Part shown: positions 9,498-17,374 of the stretch, in pieces
Layout of the letters: each line of letters opens with the position of its first letter
Numbering within the stretch: position 1 is the first letter of the stretch
DNA from: Clostridia bacterium
GTDB taxonomy: Bacteria; Bacillota; Peptococcia; DRI-13; SM3-B62
Reading direction: 5' to 3'
DNA: 64,000 nt
Assembly: GCA_018432615.1 (NCBI GenBank)
Contig: JAHDSQ010000011.1
Span: 1-64,000, forward strand
Made by a program: the position numbers and the translations under genes
Notes under the pieces: generated by a model
What the model saw: only the letters and a program-made list of their open reading frames with translations
Databases searched by the model: none
What the model was told of the DNA's origin: nothing

Positions 9498-9620
9498 TGT
9501 ATACTAGACCCGGTATTGTTTTATATTGTTTTGTTCTGTAACACCTCATATTCAGCAATACTTTCAGCTATATTGCATGTGTATACAAGTTTTGATTCTA
9601 TTTGTTTACATTTATATACA
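9498..9620. promoter_or_regulatory. Candidate upstream activator sites (TRTATACA repeats)
   Basis: TGTATAC at 9498-9504, the full palindrome TGTATACA at 9580-9587 and TATATACA at 9613-9620. They lie between the two sigma-54 promoters, about 110-230 bases from each start, where bacterial enhancer-binding proteins usually bind. Short AT-rich sites recur by chance, so binding by the adjacent activator is inference. Confidence 0.35.
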
Positions 9621-9721
9621 CTATTATCGGGCGTATTATTATTAGTAAATATATTAGAGTTTCATATCACCGATCTTTTACTTTTTCCTTCTGAAACCTA
9701 AGCCCATAATCTATCAACTCC

Positions 9722-9789
9722 ATAGTATTGAGCAAATCAATAAATTCCTTTGGCATAAATGTTGCAATACAAACTTCTCACAATACTAT
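9722..9789. repeat. 9-bp inverted repeat flanking the plus-strand sigma-54 promoter
   Basis: ATAGTATTG (9722-9730) and its exact reverse complement CAATACTAT (9781-9789) bracket the -24/-12 element, with 50 bases between them. It could be an operator pair or a hairpin in DNA; the second arm falls inside the short 5' leader. Confidence 0.35.
9750..9767 (+). promoter_or_regulatory. Sigma-54 (-24/-12) promoter for the DRE-TIM lyase gene
   Basis: TTGGCATAAATGTTGCAA has TGGCA and TTGC with ten bases between GG (9752-9753) and GC (9764-9765). Transcription should start near 9777, 36 bases before the ATG at 9813 and just upstream of the TGGAGGTGA ribosome site. It shares the TTGGCAT...TTGCAA pattern with the divergent promoter. 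Confidence 0.85.
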
Positions 9790-9812
9790 TTTGGAGGTGA
9801 ATACAAACTCTT

Positions 9813-10895
9813 ATGTTCAAAAAACCAGAAAAAGTCTACATTGGAGATGTTACTATCCGTGACGGTTTCCAACATGAAGAAAAATACGTTTCTTTAGATG
9901 CCAAAACTACTTACGCTGAATTGCTAATACTGGCGGGTGTAAAGCGCTTGGAATTGACAAATTTCGGTAATCCCTATAGTATGCCGCAGTTTAAGGATAG
10001 GCATGAATTAATGAAACGCGTACGTAACAGTAAACATCTAAAAAAAGCAAATGTTAATTGGGATGAAATTGAGCTTACTGTTGTAACAATTCGCGAACGG
10101 GCTGTGGATATAGCTATTGAGGCAAAAAAAGAAGGCTATGGCCCGGATCGTATACTAATGATGGTCTCAACAGATGAAGAACACCATTATGCTAACTCCG
10201 GAACAACACTGCCGGAATATTGGAAAGAGGCAGAACGCTGTATAAAAAAAGCCCGGGATGTAGGAATCAACATAAACGGTACCGTGAGCACAATTTGGGG
10301 TAGTCCTATCTCCGGTCCTACAAAATTAGAAGACGCGGTTTTATTCGCCAAGCATTGGCTAGAAATCGGAGCACACGACGTCGAACACGCCGACCACGAC
10401 GGTTCCTCCACTCCTGATGATGTTTACAGGTATTTTTCAATGCTTCTGGATGCAATTCCTGATCCAATGAAACACATTGCCCATTTCCACACAACTCGTG
10501 GCTGGGGCTTAGCTAATGTTTATTCGGCCTTGCAAGCAGGAGTGGTTTGCTTTGAAAGCACAATAGGCGGAATTGGCGGACAGCCGGCCAATTTCCTGGA
10601 CGATTGCCCTGTTGCAGGAACAGGGGAATATTATTATAAAAATCCTAATGAGGTAGGTCTTGTTTGCACAGAGGATATGGTCCTAATGATGGAAGAAATG
10701 GGTATTGATACTGGTATTGATTTCGAAAATATTTTTCGAATCGGTATTCTTATAGAAAAAACTTTAAACCGCAGACTCCGTTCAGAATCCATCCGTTCCG
10801 GACCAATCCCCAAAGAACCTAATGAATCCTTTAAAAGGATAGGATTAAAAGAACGCAAACTGGAACAAGGGGAACAACTAAACCAGCGTTTTTAG
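9813..10895 (+). CDS. DRE-TIM metallolyase-like protein (HMG-CoA lyase/isopropylmalate synthase superfamily), atypical active-site loop
   Basis: A 360-residue TIM-barrel protein. The metal and substrate signature is kept: DVTIRDGFQHE (Arg16, Asp17), and HFH (His224, His226) followed by TRGWGLANVYSALQAG. Where HMG-CoA lyases have GGLGGCP with the catalytic cysteine, this protein has GGIGGQPANFLDDCPVAG: Gln257 replaces Cys and a longer loop follows, with a cysteine eight residues later (Cys265). It therefore belongs to a distinct subfamily and may cleave or condense another acyl substrate. The gene has its own sigma-54 promoter and is followed by a hairpin. Database names such as pyruvate carboxyltransferase-like are possible; the reaction is unknown. 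Confidence 0.85.
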   Translation: MFKKPEKVYIGDVTIRDGFQHEEKYVSLDAKTTYAELLILAGVKRLELTNFGNPYSMPQFKDRHELMKRVRNSKHLKKANVNWDEIELTVVTIRERAVDIAIEAKKEGYGPDRILMMVSTDEEHHYANSGTTLPEYWKEAERCIKKARDVGININGTVSTIWGSPISGPTKLEDAVLFAKHWLEIGAHDVEHADHDGSSTPDDVYRYFSMLLDAIPDPMKHIAHFHTTRGWGLANVYSALQAGVVCFESTIGGIGGQPANFLDDCPVAGTGEYYYKNPNEVGLVCTEDMVLMMEEMGIDTGIDFENIFRIGILIEKTLNRRLRSESIRSGPIPKEPNESFKRIGLKERKLEQGEQLNQRF

Positions 10896-10922
10896 TTTTC
10901 TTAACTTCTTTATCCCATATTT

Positions 10923-10959
10923 AAGACTAGATTGTGTAGACAAAACACGCTCTAGTCTT
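10923..10959. terminator. Hairpin between the convergent lyase and activator genes
   Basis: AAGACTAGA (10923-10931) pairs perfectly with TCTAGTCTT (10951-10959), and GTGT/ACAC extends the stem inside. The plus-strand side is followed by CTTTGTATT, a weak U-tract. It may serve both converging transcripts. Confidence 0.55.
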
Positions 10960-10994
10960 CTTTGTATTAATGCCATCTACTCGTAAGTATATGA

Positions 10995-12746
10995 TTATAA
11001 GTTTAGTTCTTTCAGTTTTTTATAAAATGTTCTCCTGCTGATACCTAAAATCTTCATTGCTTCACTTTTGTTGTTATTTGTTTGTATTAAAGCTTCCAGT
11101 ATCGCCCTTTTTTCCGCATCTTTCACTCTACCCACCAGTGGCTTTGTTTGAGGGCTTTCCGTCCGCCCCTCATTACAGTTATCATCATTTGCCTTTAGAT
11201 ATTCAGGAAGTATCTTAATTGTAATAATATCATTAGCCATCACGACAAGATGTTCTATGACATTTTTCAGCTCACGAACATTCCCCGGCCAATGATAATT
11301 CAGCAAAAATCGCAAACATTCGGGAGAAATGTTCACTTGCTTTTTATACTTATTTTCATAGTATGTTTTATAATTTTCGACCAAATTAAACACATCAATT
11401 CTTCTCTCTCTTAGTGGAGGCAAAGTTATTGTAAATACATTTATCCTGTAAAACAAATCTTCTCTGAATTCCTTCATTTCGATCATCTGAGAAAGGTTTT
11501 TATTAGTAGCGGAAATGAATCTGACATCAATTTTTTTCGACTTCATTCCTCCCACTCTATTTAACTCTTTATCCTGTAAAAACCGTAATAGTTTTGTTTG
11601 CATAGTAAGAGGCATATCGCCAATTTCATCTAAAAACAATGTGCCCTCATTAGCCTGTTCAAATTTCCCAATTTTACCGCCTTTTCTTGCACCGGTAAAA
11701 GCCCCTTCTTCATACCCGAATAATTCGCTTTCCAACAGATTATCTGGAACAGCAGCACAATTAAGTGAAACAAAAGGTCCATCCTTACGGAAACTAGCAT
11801 CATGAATTGCTTTTGCCAAAAGTTCTTTACCGGTACCGCTTTCTCCAAGAATCAAGACGGGAGATTCTATTGAAGCCACCTTAGCAGCCAAATTGAGCTG
11901 TTTGCGAAGTTTAACACTAGTACCGATTATACTCTTGAAGGAACCCGGAAGTTCATAGCTAGATTTCATTTCATGCGCAAGTAACTTATTAATTAAGTTC
12001 ATTTTTTCAAGTTCAGTCGCAATGTTAGTTATTTTGGTTATATCTGAAAAAGCTGAAATGGCCGCTACTACTTCATCATTGAATTTTATAGGTGTAATAT
12101 TCGCCATTATTAAGATTCCCAAACTCCTGATGTTAATTATTTTACCAACAACAGGCTCTTTTGTTTTTAAAACGTCTAATATTTTTGCCTCTGGCTCTAT
12201 TTTACTTAGTTGACGACCGATTATTTTTTGTATATCTACTCCTAATATATTGCTATAAGCTTTATTAGCATATAAAATCGTACTGCTTTTATCAACAAGA
12301 ATAACTGCGTCGTTTAAATCATCCAGAATACATCTGGCTAAAGAAGTAGGCAGCAAAATCTGGTTCAAAAACTGCTCATCATTCATTATTTCATTTCTCA
12401 ATATTCTATTTTTGACAAATTGCAACATATTTATCACATCAATCAGTTTGCCATCATAATCTGTAATGAATATTTCCGTGTATTGCTCTTTTGTTGAATA
12501 ATATATTTTTATAATGTCATCACTCGTTGTAGGCCTCTGAATGCTAATATAATACTCTGAAATATAAGGCTTTATGTTTTGTTCAGTTTTGTCTGTAAAT
12601 AATATATCCCTAATTCTGACTACTCCTATTAGCTTTTTATCAGGCCCCAAAACAGGTAAGCAAAAATAATTGGTCTCCGTAAACAGTTTTTTAGCCTCAA
12701 TTATATTACTGTCTAAACTTAAGGCCTGGTTAAAAGGATACTGCAA
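10995..12746 (-). CDS. Sigma-54-dependent transcriptional activator with CBS and PAS sensory domains
   Basis: Bacterial enhancer-binding protein of about 583 residues. Order: an N-terminal CBS pair (about 1-125), a PAS domain (about 140-255), an AAA+ domain with Walker A GESGTGKE, the sigma-54 contact loop GAFTGA, Walker [10 protein letters not shown] and the arginine-finger region, then a Fis-type helix-turn-helix at the C-terminus ([20 protein letters not shown]). The TTG at 12746 has GGGGGTGA upstream; a TTG at 12773 would add nine residues. With two sigma-54 promoters 1.5-3.4 kb away it is the obvious regulator of the HMG-CoA cluster. CBS pairs often bind adenine nucleotides or CoA-like ligands, so energy or metabolite sensing is possible. 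Confidence 0.93.
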   Translation of the reverse strand: MQYPFNQALSLDSNIIEAKKLFTETNYFCLPVLGPDKKLIGVVRIRDILFTDKTEQNIKPYISEYYISIQRPTTSDDIIKIYYSTKEQYTEIFITDYDGKLIDVINMLQFVKNRILRNEIMNDEQFLNQILLPTSLARCILDDLNDAVILVDKSSTILYANKAYSNILGVDIQKIIGRQLSKIEPEAKILDVLKTKEPVVGKIINIRSLGILIMANITPIKFNDEVVAAISAFSDITKITNIATELEKMNLINKLLAHEMKSSYELPGSFKSIIGTSVKLRKQLNLAAKVASIESPVLILGESGTGKELLAKAIHDASFRKDGPFVSLNCAAVPDNLLESELFGYEEGAFTGARKGGKIGKFEQANEGTLFLDEIGDMPLTMQTKLLRFLQDKELNRVGGMKSKKIDVRFISATNKNLSQMIEMKEFREDLFYRINVFTITLPPLRERRIDVFNLVENYKTYYENKYKKQVNISPECLRFLLNYHWPGNVRELKNVIEHLVVMANDIITIKILPEYLKANDDNCNEGRTESPQTKPLVGRVKDAEKRAILEALIQTNNNKSEAMKILGISRRTFYKKLKELNL

Positions 12747-12781
12747 GAAAATCACCCCCCATTGAATTATCAATGAACTTC

Positions 12782-12810
12782 ATTATATCAAAACAAATTC
12801 TAACTGTCGA
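12782..12810 (-). promoter_or_regulatory. Sigma-A promoter for the sigma-54 activator
   Basis: On the minus strand TCGACA (12810-12805) and TATAAT (12787-12782) are spaced by 17 bases, about 35 bases upstream of the TTG start. The perfect -10 and ideal spacing suggest constitutive expression of the regulator. Confidence 0.55.
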
Positions 12811-12828
12811 TGACAAGGTTACCACCTG

Positions 12829-13728
12829 TTATCGGTTGTCAATATTCGTTCCCTCAATATTCATTTGATTAATCTTATTCTTTACAAGTTCTGATGCCTT
12901 CAAAAGTTGAGATAGATCAACCCCTGTCTTTATTTTCATTTGTTCCAGCATATTGATCAAATCCTCCGTGGCAATATTACCGACCGCACCGGGAGCAAAA
13001 GGGCACCCCCCTAATCCTCCTATCGCAGTTTCAATATAATTAAACCCTTGCTGTAAAGCAACCAGTACATTGGCTAAGCCCATACCCTGGGCATCATGCA
13101 GATGTAATATAAAACCAATGTCCTGGTATCTTTTTTTGAGTACACTAAGCACTTCTGTAATTTGCTTAGGATTAGCCGTACCGATAGTATCGGCTAAAGA
13201 TATTTCATCAACGCGGGACTCAAGGCCCGCGTCTATCATTTTAATGACTTGCGCAAGCGGTACATCACCCAGGAAAGGACAGCCAAAGGCCGTAGCAATT
13301 GCCAGCTTTATTTTTAATTTCGGATATTGGTTTCTTATGGCCTCTAAATCAGCAAAGGATTCCTTAATCGTCCTCTTTACATTCTCCCTATTATGCCTCC
13401 AGCTGACCGAAATAACATAAGTTATCTTCCTTATCCCCGCCTCCCAGGCCAGTCCCGCTCCCTTCAGATTCGGAACAAGGGCTGAAAACTCTACATCTTT
13501 ATACTCCCGGCACTCCCGGAGTATCCAATCCACAATTTCACCGGCATCTTTCATTTGTGGTATATCTTTGGGATTTACAAAAGAGGTTAACTCAATCTCT
13601 TTAATACCGGCTTTAAGCAGAGAGGAAATTACCGTAATTTTTGTCTCAGTAGGAATCCAGGTGTTTATGTTCTGAAAACCATCCCGCGGTCCTACCTCTA
13701 TGATATGCACCGTATCCGGCAATTTCAT
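12829..13728 (-). CDS. Hydroxymethylglutaryl-CoA lyase
   Basis: The 299-residue enzyme splits HMG-CoA into acetyl-CoA and acetoacetate. All active-site elements are present: VGPRDGFQN (Arg15, Asp16), the metal histidines in ILHLHDAQGMGLAN, and the cysteine loop GGLGGCPFAPGAVGN. I chose the ATG at 13728 because AAGGAG precedes it at proper distance; the longer frame to 13812 would overlap birA. It follows birA by 28 bases with no visible promoter between, so it may be read from the birA promoter. Together with the HMG-CoA reductase it forms a complete route from mevalonate to acetoacetate. Confidence 0.94.
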   Translation of the reverse strand: MKLPDTVHIIEVGPRDGFQNINTWIPTETKITVISSLLKAGIKEIELTSFVNPKDIPQMKDAGEIVDWILRECREYKDVEFSALVPNLKGAGLAWEAGIRKITYVISVSWRHNRENVKRTIKESFADLEAIRNQYPKLKIKLAIATAFGCPFLGDVPLAQVIKMIDAGLESRVDEISLADTIGTANPKQITEVLSVLKKRYQDIGFILHLHDAQGMGLANVLVALQQGFNYIETAIGGLGGCPFAPGAVGNIATEDLINMLEQMKIKTGVDLSQLLKASELVKNKINQMNIEGTNIDNR

Positions 13729-13756
13729 TTCTTTGGTCTCCTTCCTAAACACTAAA

Positions 13757-14764
13757 TCAATCCTCTTGAAAATATCCCCCTCGTTCATCCCGCAAGGACA
13801 CATCACCGGCAATGATACTCTCTATCTTTCCATTTTCGGTCTCGACCAAAAGACACCCGTCTTCCGCTATATCCCTGGCCAATCCCCCGAAAGTCCTTTC
13901 CTTAGTAATGACCGTCACCTTTTTCCCCAGTACACAATTCAACCTACGCCATTTCTTAAGGACTGCCGAAAATCCTTCTTTTAAATAAGACGTATATTCT
14001 TCTTCATAATGTTTTGCTATCTCCTGGAATAATTCTGCACGCCTGATAGGCCCCTTAAGTTCTGTCGGGAACTGAGCCAAAGATGTGGCAATATCCCTGA
14101 TTTCCTCCGGGAATTGTTCTCTTGTTTGATGGACGTTGATGCCGATACCCATAACTATATAATTGATTTTTTCTACCTCTGCACTCAACTCCGTCAGTAT
14201 TCCACACACCTTTTTCCCTTTCAGCAATATATCATTGGGCCACTTGATACTGACCGGCAAGCCGGTATACTCGCGAATTGCGGAACAAACGGCTACGGCA
14301 CCGACAAAGGTTATTTGTGAGGCGTACAGCGGCTCGTACTCCGGTCGCAGGATCAGTGAAAAGCAAAGACTTAAACCGTAATGAGATTCCCATCTGCGTC
14401 CCATCCTTCCTTTGCCGCCTTTTTGTACTTCGGCTAACACCACTGTTCCTTCCGGTTCCCCTTTTTCGGCAAGTTTTTTAGCTTCCTCATTTGTCGATGA
14501 AACTTCCTGGTAAACAAAAAGATTTCTGCCCATAAAGTTAGTCGTAAGTCCCAACCTAATTTCCTCCGGAGAAATGATATCGGGACGCTCCAACAAACGG
14601 TAGCCCAGCCGGGGTTTTGATTCAAATACATATCCTTCCTTTTTCAAGCTTTTGATATGCTTCCAAACAGAGGTACGAGTCACCCCTAATTTATCGCTTA
14701 TTTCTTCCCCTGAAAGATATCGGCCCTTTTCTTTTAAAAGCAATCCTAAAATAGCTTCTTTCAT
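13757..14764 (-). CDS. birA: Bifunctional biotin-protein ligase / biotin operon repressor
   Basis: The 335-residue protein joins biotin to carboxylase biotin-carrier domains. The N-terminal winged helix (residues 1-60, ISDKLGVTRTSVWKHIKSLK) marks the repressor-type BirA. The catalytic part has the biotinyl-AMP loop GGKGRMGRRWES, IKWPNDILLKGKKVCGILTE and a C-terminal SH3-like domain ending in GDVSLR. A bio operator was not found in the window. It starts the minus-strand gene pair birA-HMG-CoA lyase and is divergent to rpmB. Confidence 0.97.
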   Translation of the reverse strand: MKEAILGLLLKEKGRYLSGEEISDKLGVTRTSVWKHIKSLKKEGYVFESKPRLGYRLLERPDIISPEEIRLGLTTNFMGRNLFVYQEVSSTNEEAKKLAEKGEPEGTVVLAEVQKGGKGRMGRRWESHYGLSLCFSLILRPEYEPLYASQITFVGAVAVCSAIREYTGLPVSIKWPNDILLKGKKVCGILTELSAEVEKINYIVMGIGINVHQTREQFPEEIRDIATSLAQFPTELKGPIRRAELFQEIAKHYEEEYTSYLKEGFSAVLKKWRRLNCVLGKKVTVITKERTFGGLARDIAEDGCLLVETENGKIESIIAGDVSLRDERGGYFQED

Positions 14765-14826
14765 GCTAATTTAACCTCCGTTTTGGGATTTATTGCGTAT
14801 TTGACCTAACCGTACGTGTAAATCTG

Positions 14827-14855
14827 TTGCATTGCTATGTAAATTTTGATAAAAT
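14827..14855 (+). promoter_or_regulatory. Probable sigma-A promoter of rpmB
   Basis: TTGCAT (14827-14832) and TAAAAT (14850-14855) with a 17-base spacer, about 65 bases upstream of the rpmB start, which has an AAGGAGGTG ribosome site. Confidence 0.45.
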
Positions 14856-14919
14856 ACTCTAGTGGATTGAACATACTTGATATACCGTTCTCTTCATCGT
14901 ACTTAAGGAGGTGTATTAA

Positions 14920-15111
14920 ATGTCTTATAAATGTGATATATGCGGAAAAGGCAGAAGTGTGGGCATGAAAGTCAGTCACTCCCATATCAGGACTAAGAGG
15001 GTTCTGCGCCCCAATCTGCAAAATGTTAGAACAGTTATAGACGGTAGGCCGGTTAAATTAAAGGTTTGTACACGCTGCTTGCGTTCCGGCAAAGTGCAAA
15101 GGATTGGATAG
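14920..15111 (+). CDS. rpmB: 50S ribosomal protein L28
   Basis: The 63-residue ribosomal protein begins MSYKCDICGKGRSVG and has the family's SHSHIRTKR and RPNLQNVR blocks. CDIC and the later CTRC make two CxxC pairs, so this is the zinc-binding form of L28. It stands alone on the plus strand between divergent birA and convergent thiN, and its stop codon abuts the thiN stop. Confidence 0.97.
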   Translation: MSYKCDICGKGRSVGMKVSHSHIRTKRVLRPNLQNVRTVIDGRPVKLKVCTRCLRSGKVQRIG

Positions 15112-15759
15112 TTACGGTTTTTTTACCCTGATGGCCAAAAGGAGCCCTTCTTCCACAACAATTTCAGCCTCATCCTCACAAAATACGTTACTGACACCAT
15201 TGGAAATTCCCATAATAAATTGGCCTTTTGGGACCTGATAGTTTAAACCACTTGTGCTGATACCCCGTACCTTTTCACTCAACGGTAAAAGAGAGATAAT
15301 ATCTCCCTTTTTACCGTTGAGTTTTTCTTTTCCTCGAATCAAAGATATTTCCTGGATACTGTCAATTATTCTGATCCTGGCCCCTTTCGCCTCCGGCAAC
15401 AGTAAAAGCATGACATTGGCCAAAGTGTGATCGAACCTATTACCTAAAGCCGCAACCAGTATAATATCACGATAACCCATCTCCAAAGCCTTTAAGACTG
15501 CCAAATGGGTATCCGTATAGTCTTTGTTTGGCGGGTGTCTCTCGATTGCCACGCCTTTTCTTTCCAGTTCCTCTACTTCCTGAGGAGTCAGAGTATCAAA
15601 ATCACCTATTGCCAGGTGTGGAACTGTCCCTAGCTTTGCGGCATATCTGGCACCGCCGTCAACAGCAATTATGAAGTCGGCATTCTTGACACGGTCTGTA
15701 ATGCTCTCATCACTACTTAAATCCCCACCGGTAATGATTACACACTTCTTTTTTTCCAT
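15112..15759 (-). CDS. thiN: Thiamine pyrophosphokinase
   Basis: The 215-residue enzyme transfers pyrophosphate from ATP to thiamine to form thiamine diphosphate. The catalytic N-terminal domain shows IAVDGGARYA, HLAIGDFDTL and HPPNKDYTDTHLA, plus ALGNRFDHTLANVMLL; the smaller C-terminal domain binds thiamine. It follows rpe in the rpe-thiN order that is common in Firmicutes, with about 50 bases between. Confidence 0.95.
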   Translation of the reverse strand: MEKKKCVIITGGDLSSDESITDRVKNADFIIAVDGGARYAAKLGTVPHLAIGDFDTLTPQEVEELERKGVAIERHPPNKDYTDTHLAVLKALEMGYRDIILVAALGNRFDHTLANVMLLLLPEAKGARIRIIDSIQEISLIRGKEKLNGKKGDIISLLPLSEKVRGISTSGLNYQVPKGQFIMGISNGVSNVFCEDEAEIVVEEGLLLAIRVKKP

Positions 15760-15810
15760 GCCCTGTCAACACCCCCACCTGCTTTACCGGACGACATCTT
15801 CTTTAAATCC

Positions 15811-16473
15811 TTAATCAATTGTTTGGTAAGACTCCATCAATTGGGCTACAGCCTGGGCCGGATTAGGATGATTAAACACCGCCGAACCTGCCACCAGAAC
15901 ATTTGCCCCTGCCTCAACAACAAGGGGTGCCGTATCACGGTTGATTCCACCGTCAACCTGAATATACAGATCCGGATTCTTCTCCAGAGCCCAGTCTCGT
16001 AATTTCTTTATTTTAGGAATAACCGAGGGTATGAATCTCTGTCCGCCAAATCCGGGATTAACGCTCATCAACAGTACCAAATCCACATCCTCCAATACAT
16101 ATTCAATGCTATTAAGAGGGGTATGGGGATTAAGGGACACACCTGCCTTGGCTCCTGTCTCCTTAATCATTTGTATCGTTCTATGTAAGTGAGTACAAGC
16201 CTCTACATGTACCGTGATTAAATCTGCTCCCGCCTTACGAAAATCATGAACGTACATTTCCGGTTTTTCTATCATCAAATGAACATCAAAAAAGAGCCTG
16301 CTTTTTGCCCTCAAATCCTTAATCACCACAGGTCCAATGGTTAAATTGGGCACAAAATGCCCGTCCATAACATCGATATGCAACCAATGGGCCCCGGCTT
16401 TTTCCACATACTCAACCTCACTGCCCAGTTTACTGAAATTAGCTGAAAGAATTGAAGTTGCCAACAATACCAT
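15811..16473 (-). CDS. rpe: Ribulose-phosphate 3-epimerase
   Basis: The 220-residue TIM barrel interconverts ribulose 5-phosphate and xylulose 5-phosphate in the pentose phosphate pathway. The active-site series is intact: [46 protein letters not shown] and VDGGIN. It overlaps none of its neighbours and follows rsgA by three bases, so the two are co-transcribed. Confidence 0.97.
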   Translation of the reverse strand: MVLLATSILSANFSKLGSEVEYVEKAGAHWLHIDVMDGHFVPNLTIGPVVIKDLRAKSRLFFDVHLMIEKPEMYVHDFRKAGADLITVHVEACTHLHRTIQMIKETGAKAGVSLNPHTPLNSIEYVLEDVDLVLLMSVNPGFGGQRFIPSVIPKIKKLRDWALEKNPDLYIQVDGGINRDTAPLVVEAGANVLVAGSAVFNHPNPAQAVAQLMESYQTID

Positions 16474-16476
16474 AAA

Positions 16477-17364
16477 CTAATACCTCCTTTCATTCTCTGC
16501 CACCTCGTTTAGTATTTGCAAATACCTCTGATAACGTTCAAAATCTATTTCCCCGCCCTCCGCCGCCTCTCTCACCGCACAAGCCGGTTCGCCCTTATGA
16601 AGGCAAGAACTAAACCTGCACTGACTGCTAAATTTAAGAAAATCCGGATAAAAAGCTGTCAAATCCTGCTGTTTCAATGTCGGGGGCAGAATAAGTCTGC
16701 TGAAACCGGGGGTATCTGCTAATAATCCTCCACAGGACAACCTTATTAACTCAACATGCCGGGTTGTATGTTTTCCCCGTAGCAATTTTCCGCTTACCTC
16801 TTGGGTTTTTAGAGATAAGCCGAACTCCAAAGCATTTAAAAGGCTTGATTTTCCCACACCTGAGGGACCGGCAAAAACTGATACTTTTCCTTTCAACGCC
16901 TCTTTTAACTCTTCTATCCCCAGCCCCTCAAGGCTACTCGTAACTATCACAAAAAAGCCGGCTTTTTCATATTTCTCTGCAATACTTAAGTTATATTCCG
17001 GCGGCGTCAAGTCTGCCTTGTTAAAGCAGATTATGGGCCTTACCCCCTGGGTCTGAGCCATTATCAATAACCGATCCAAAAGTATGAAGTCCGTTTTTGG
17101 TTCGCTCAAGGCCAAAACGATTATCACCTGTTCAACATTTGCTACAGTCGGTCGATATAACTCGGTTTTACGGGGCCCTACACTTTCAATGACCGCCTTT
17201 TTTTTATCAATATCTACCGTCGAAACTACTACCCTGTCCCCCGGCAAGAAGTTCTGTTTTTTTGTTCTGTATTTTCCCCGCAGAGAACACTCCCAGAGAC
17301 TCTGTCCGTCCCAGACATAATAAAACCCGCTGTAACCTTTAATTATGATGCCTTCAAATGTCAA
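16477..17364 (-). CDS. rsgA: Ribosome small subunit-dependent GTPase A
   Basis: The 295-residue circularly permuted GTPase helps in 30S maturation. An N-terminal OB domain is followed by the permuted G motifs NKADLT (G4), SSLEG (G5), GPSGVGKSSLLN (G1) and DTPGF (G3), and a C-terminal zinc knuckle with Cys/His in QCRFSSCLHKGEPACAV. In Bacillus this gene also follows prkC, so the order prpC-prkC-rsgA-rpe-thiN is conserved. Confidence 0.97.
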   Translation of the reverse strand: MTFEGIIIKGYSGFYYVWDGQSLWECSLRGKYRTKKQNFLPGDRVVVSTVDIDKKKAVIESVGPRKTELYRPTVANVEQVIIVLALSEPKTDFILLDRLLIMAQTQGVRPIICFNKADLTPPEYNLSIAEKYEKAGFFVIVTSSLEGLGIEELKEALKGKVSVFAGPSGVGKSSLLNALEFGLSLKTQEVSGKLLRGKHTTRHVELIRLSCGGLLADTPGFSRLILPPTLKQQDLTAFYPDFLKFSSQCRFSSCLHKGEPACAVREAAEGGEIDFERYQRYLQILNEVAENERRY

Positions 17365-17374
17365 TATCTCTCCT

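Larger units (their letters stand above)
9317..9812. other. Divergent regulatory region with two sigma-54 promoters
   Basis: A 496-base gap between the divergent HMG-CoA reductase and DRE-TIM lyase genes. It holds a sigma-54 match on each strand (9399-9416 minus, 9750-9767 plus), three TRTATACA sites between them, a CCTTTTTT-C-AAAAAAGG palindrome (9467-9483), and a 9-bp inverted repeat flanking the plus promoter. A 100-codon frame on the plus strand inside it (9399-9701) has no domain or convincing ribosome site and is not taken as a gene. Confidence 0.7.

Noticed and set aside
9399-9701. 100-codon plus-strand frame in the divergent regulatory gap
   Set aside because: It overlies the sigma-54 promoter and activator-site region, has low-complexity Phe/Leu/Ser content and no good ribosome site.
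15760-15810. spoVM-like small gene next to rpmB/thiN
   Set aside because: Read on both strands, no frame resembled the short amphipathic SpoVM peptide.
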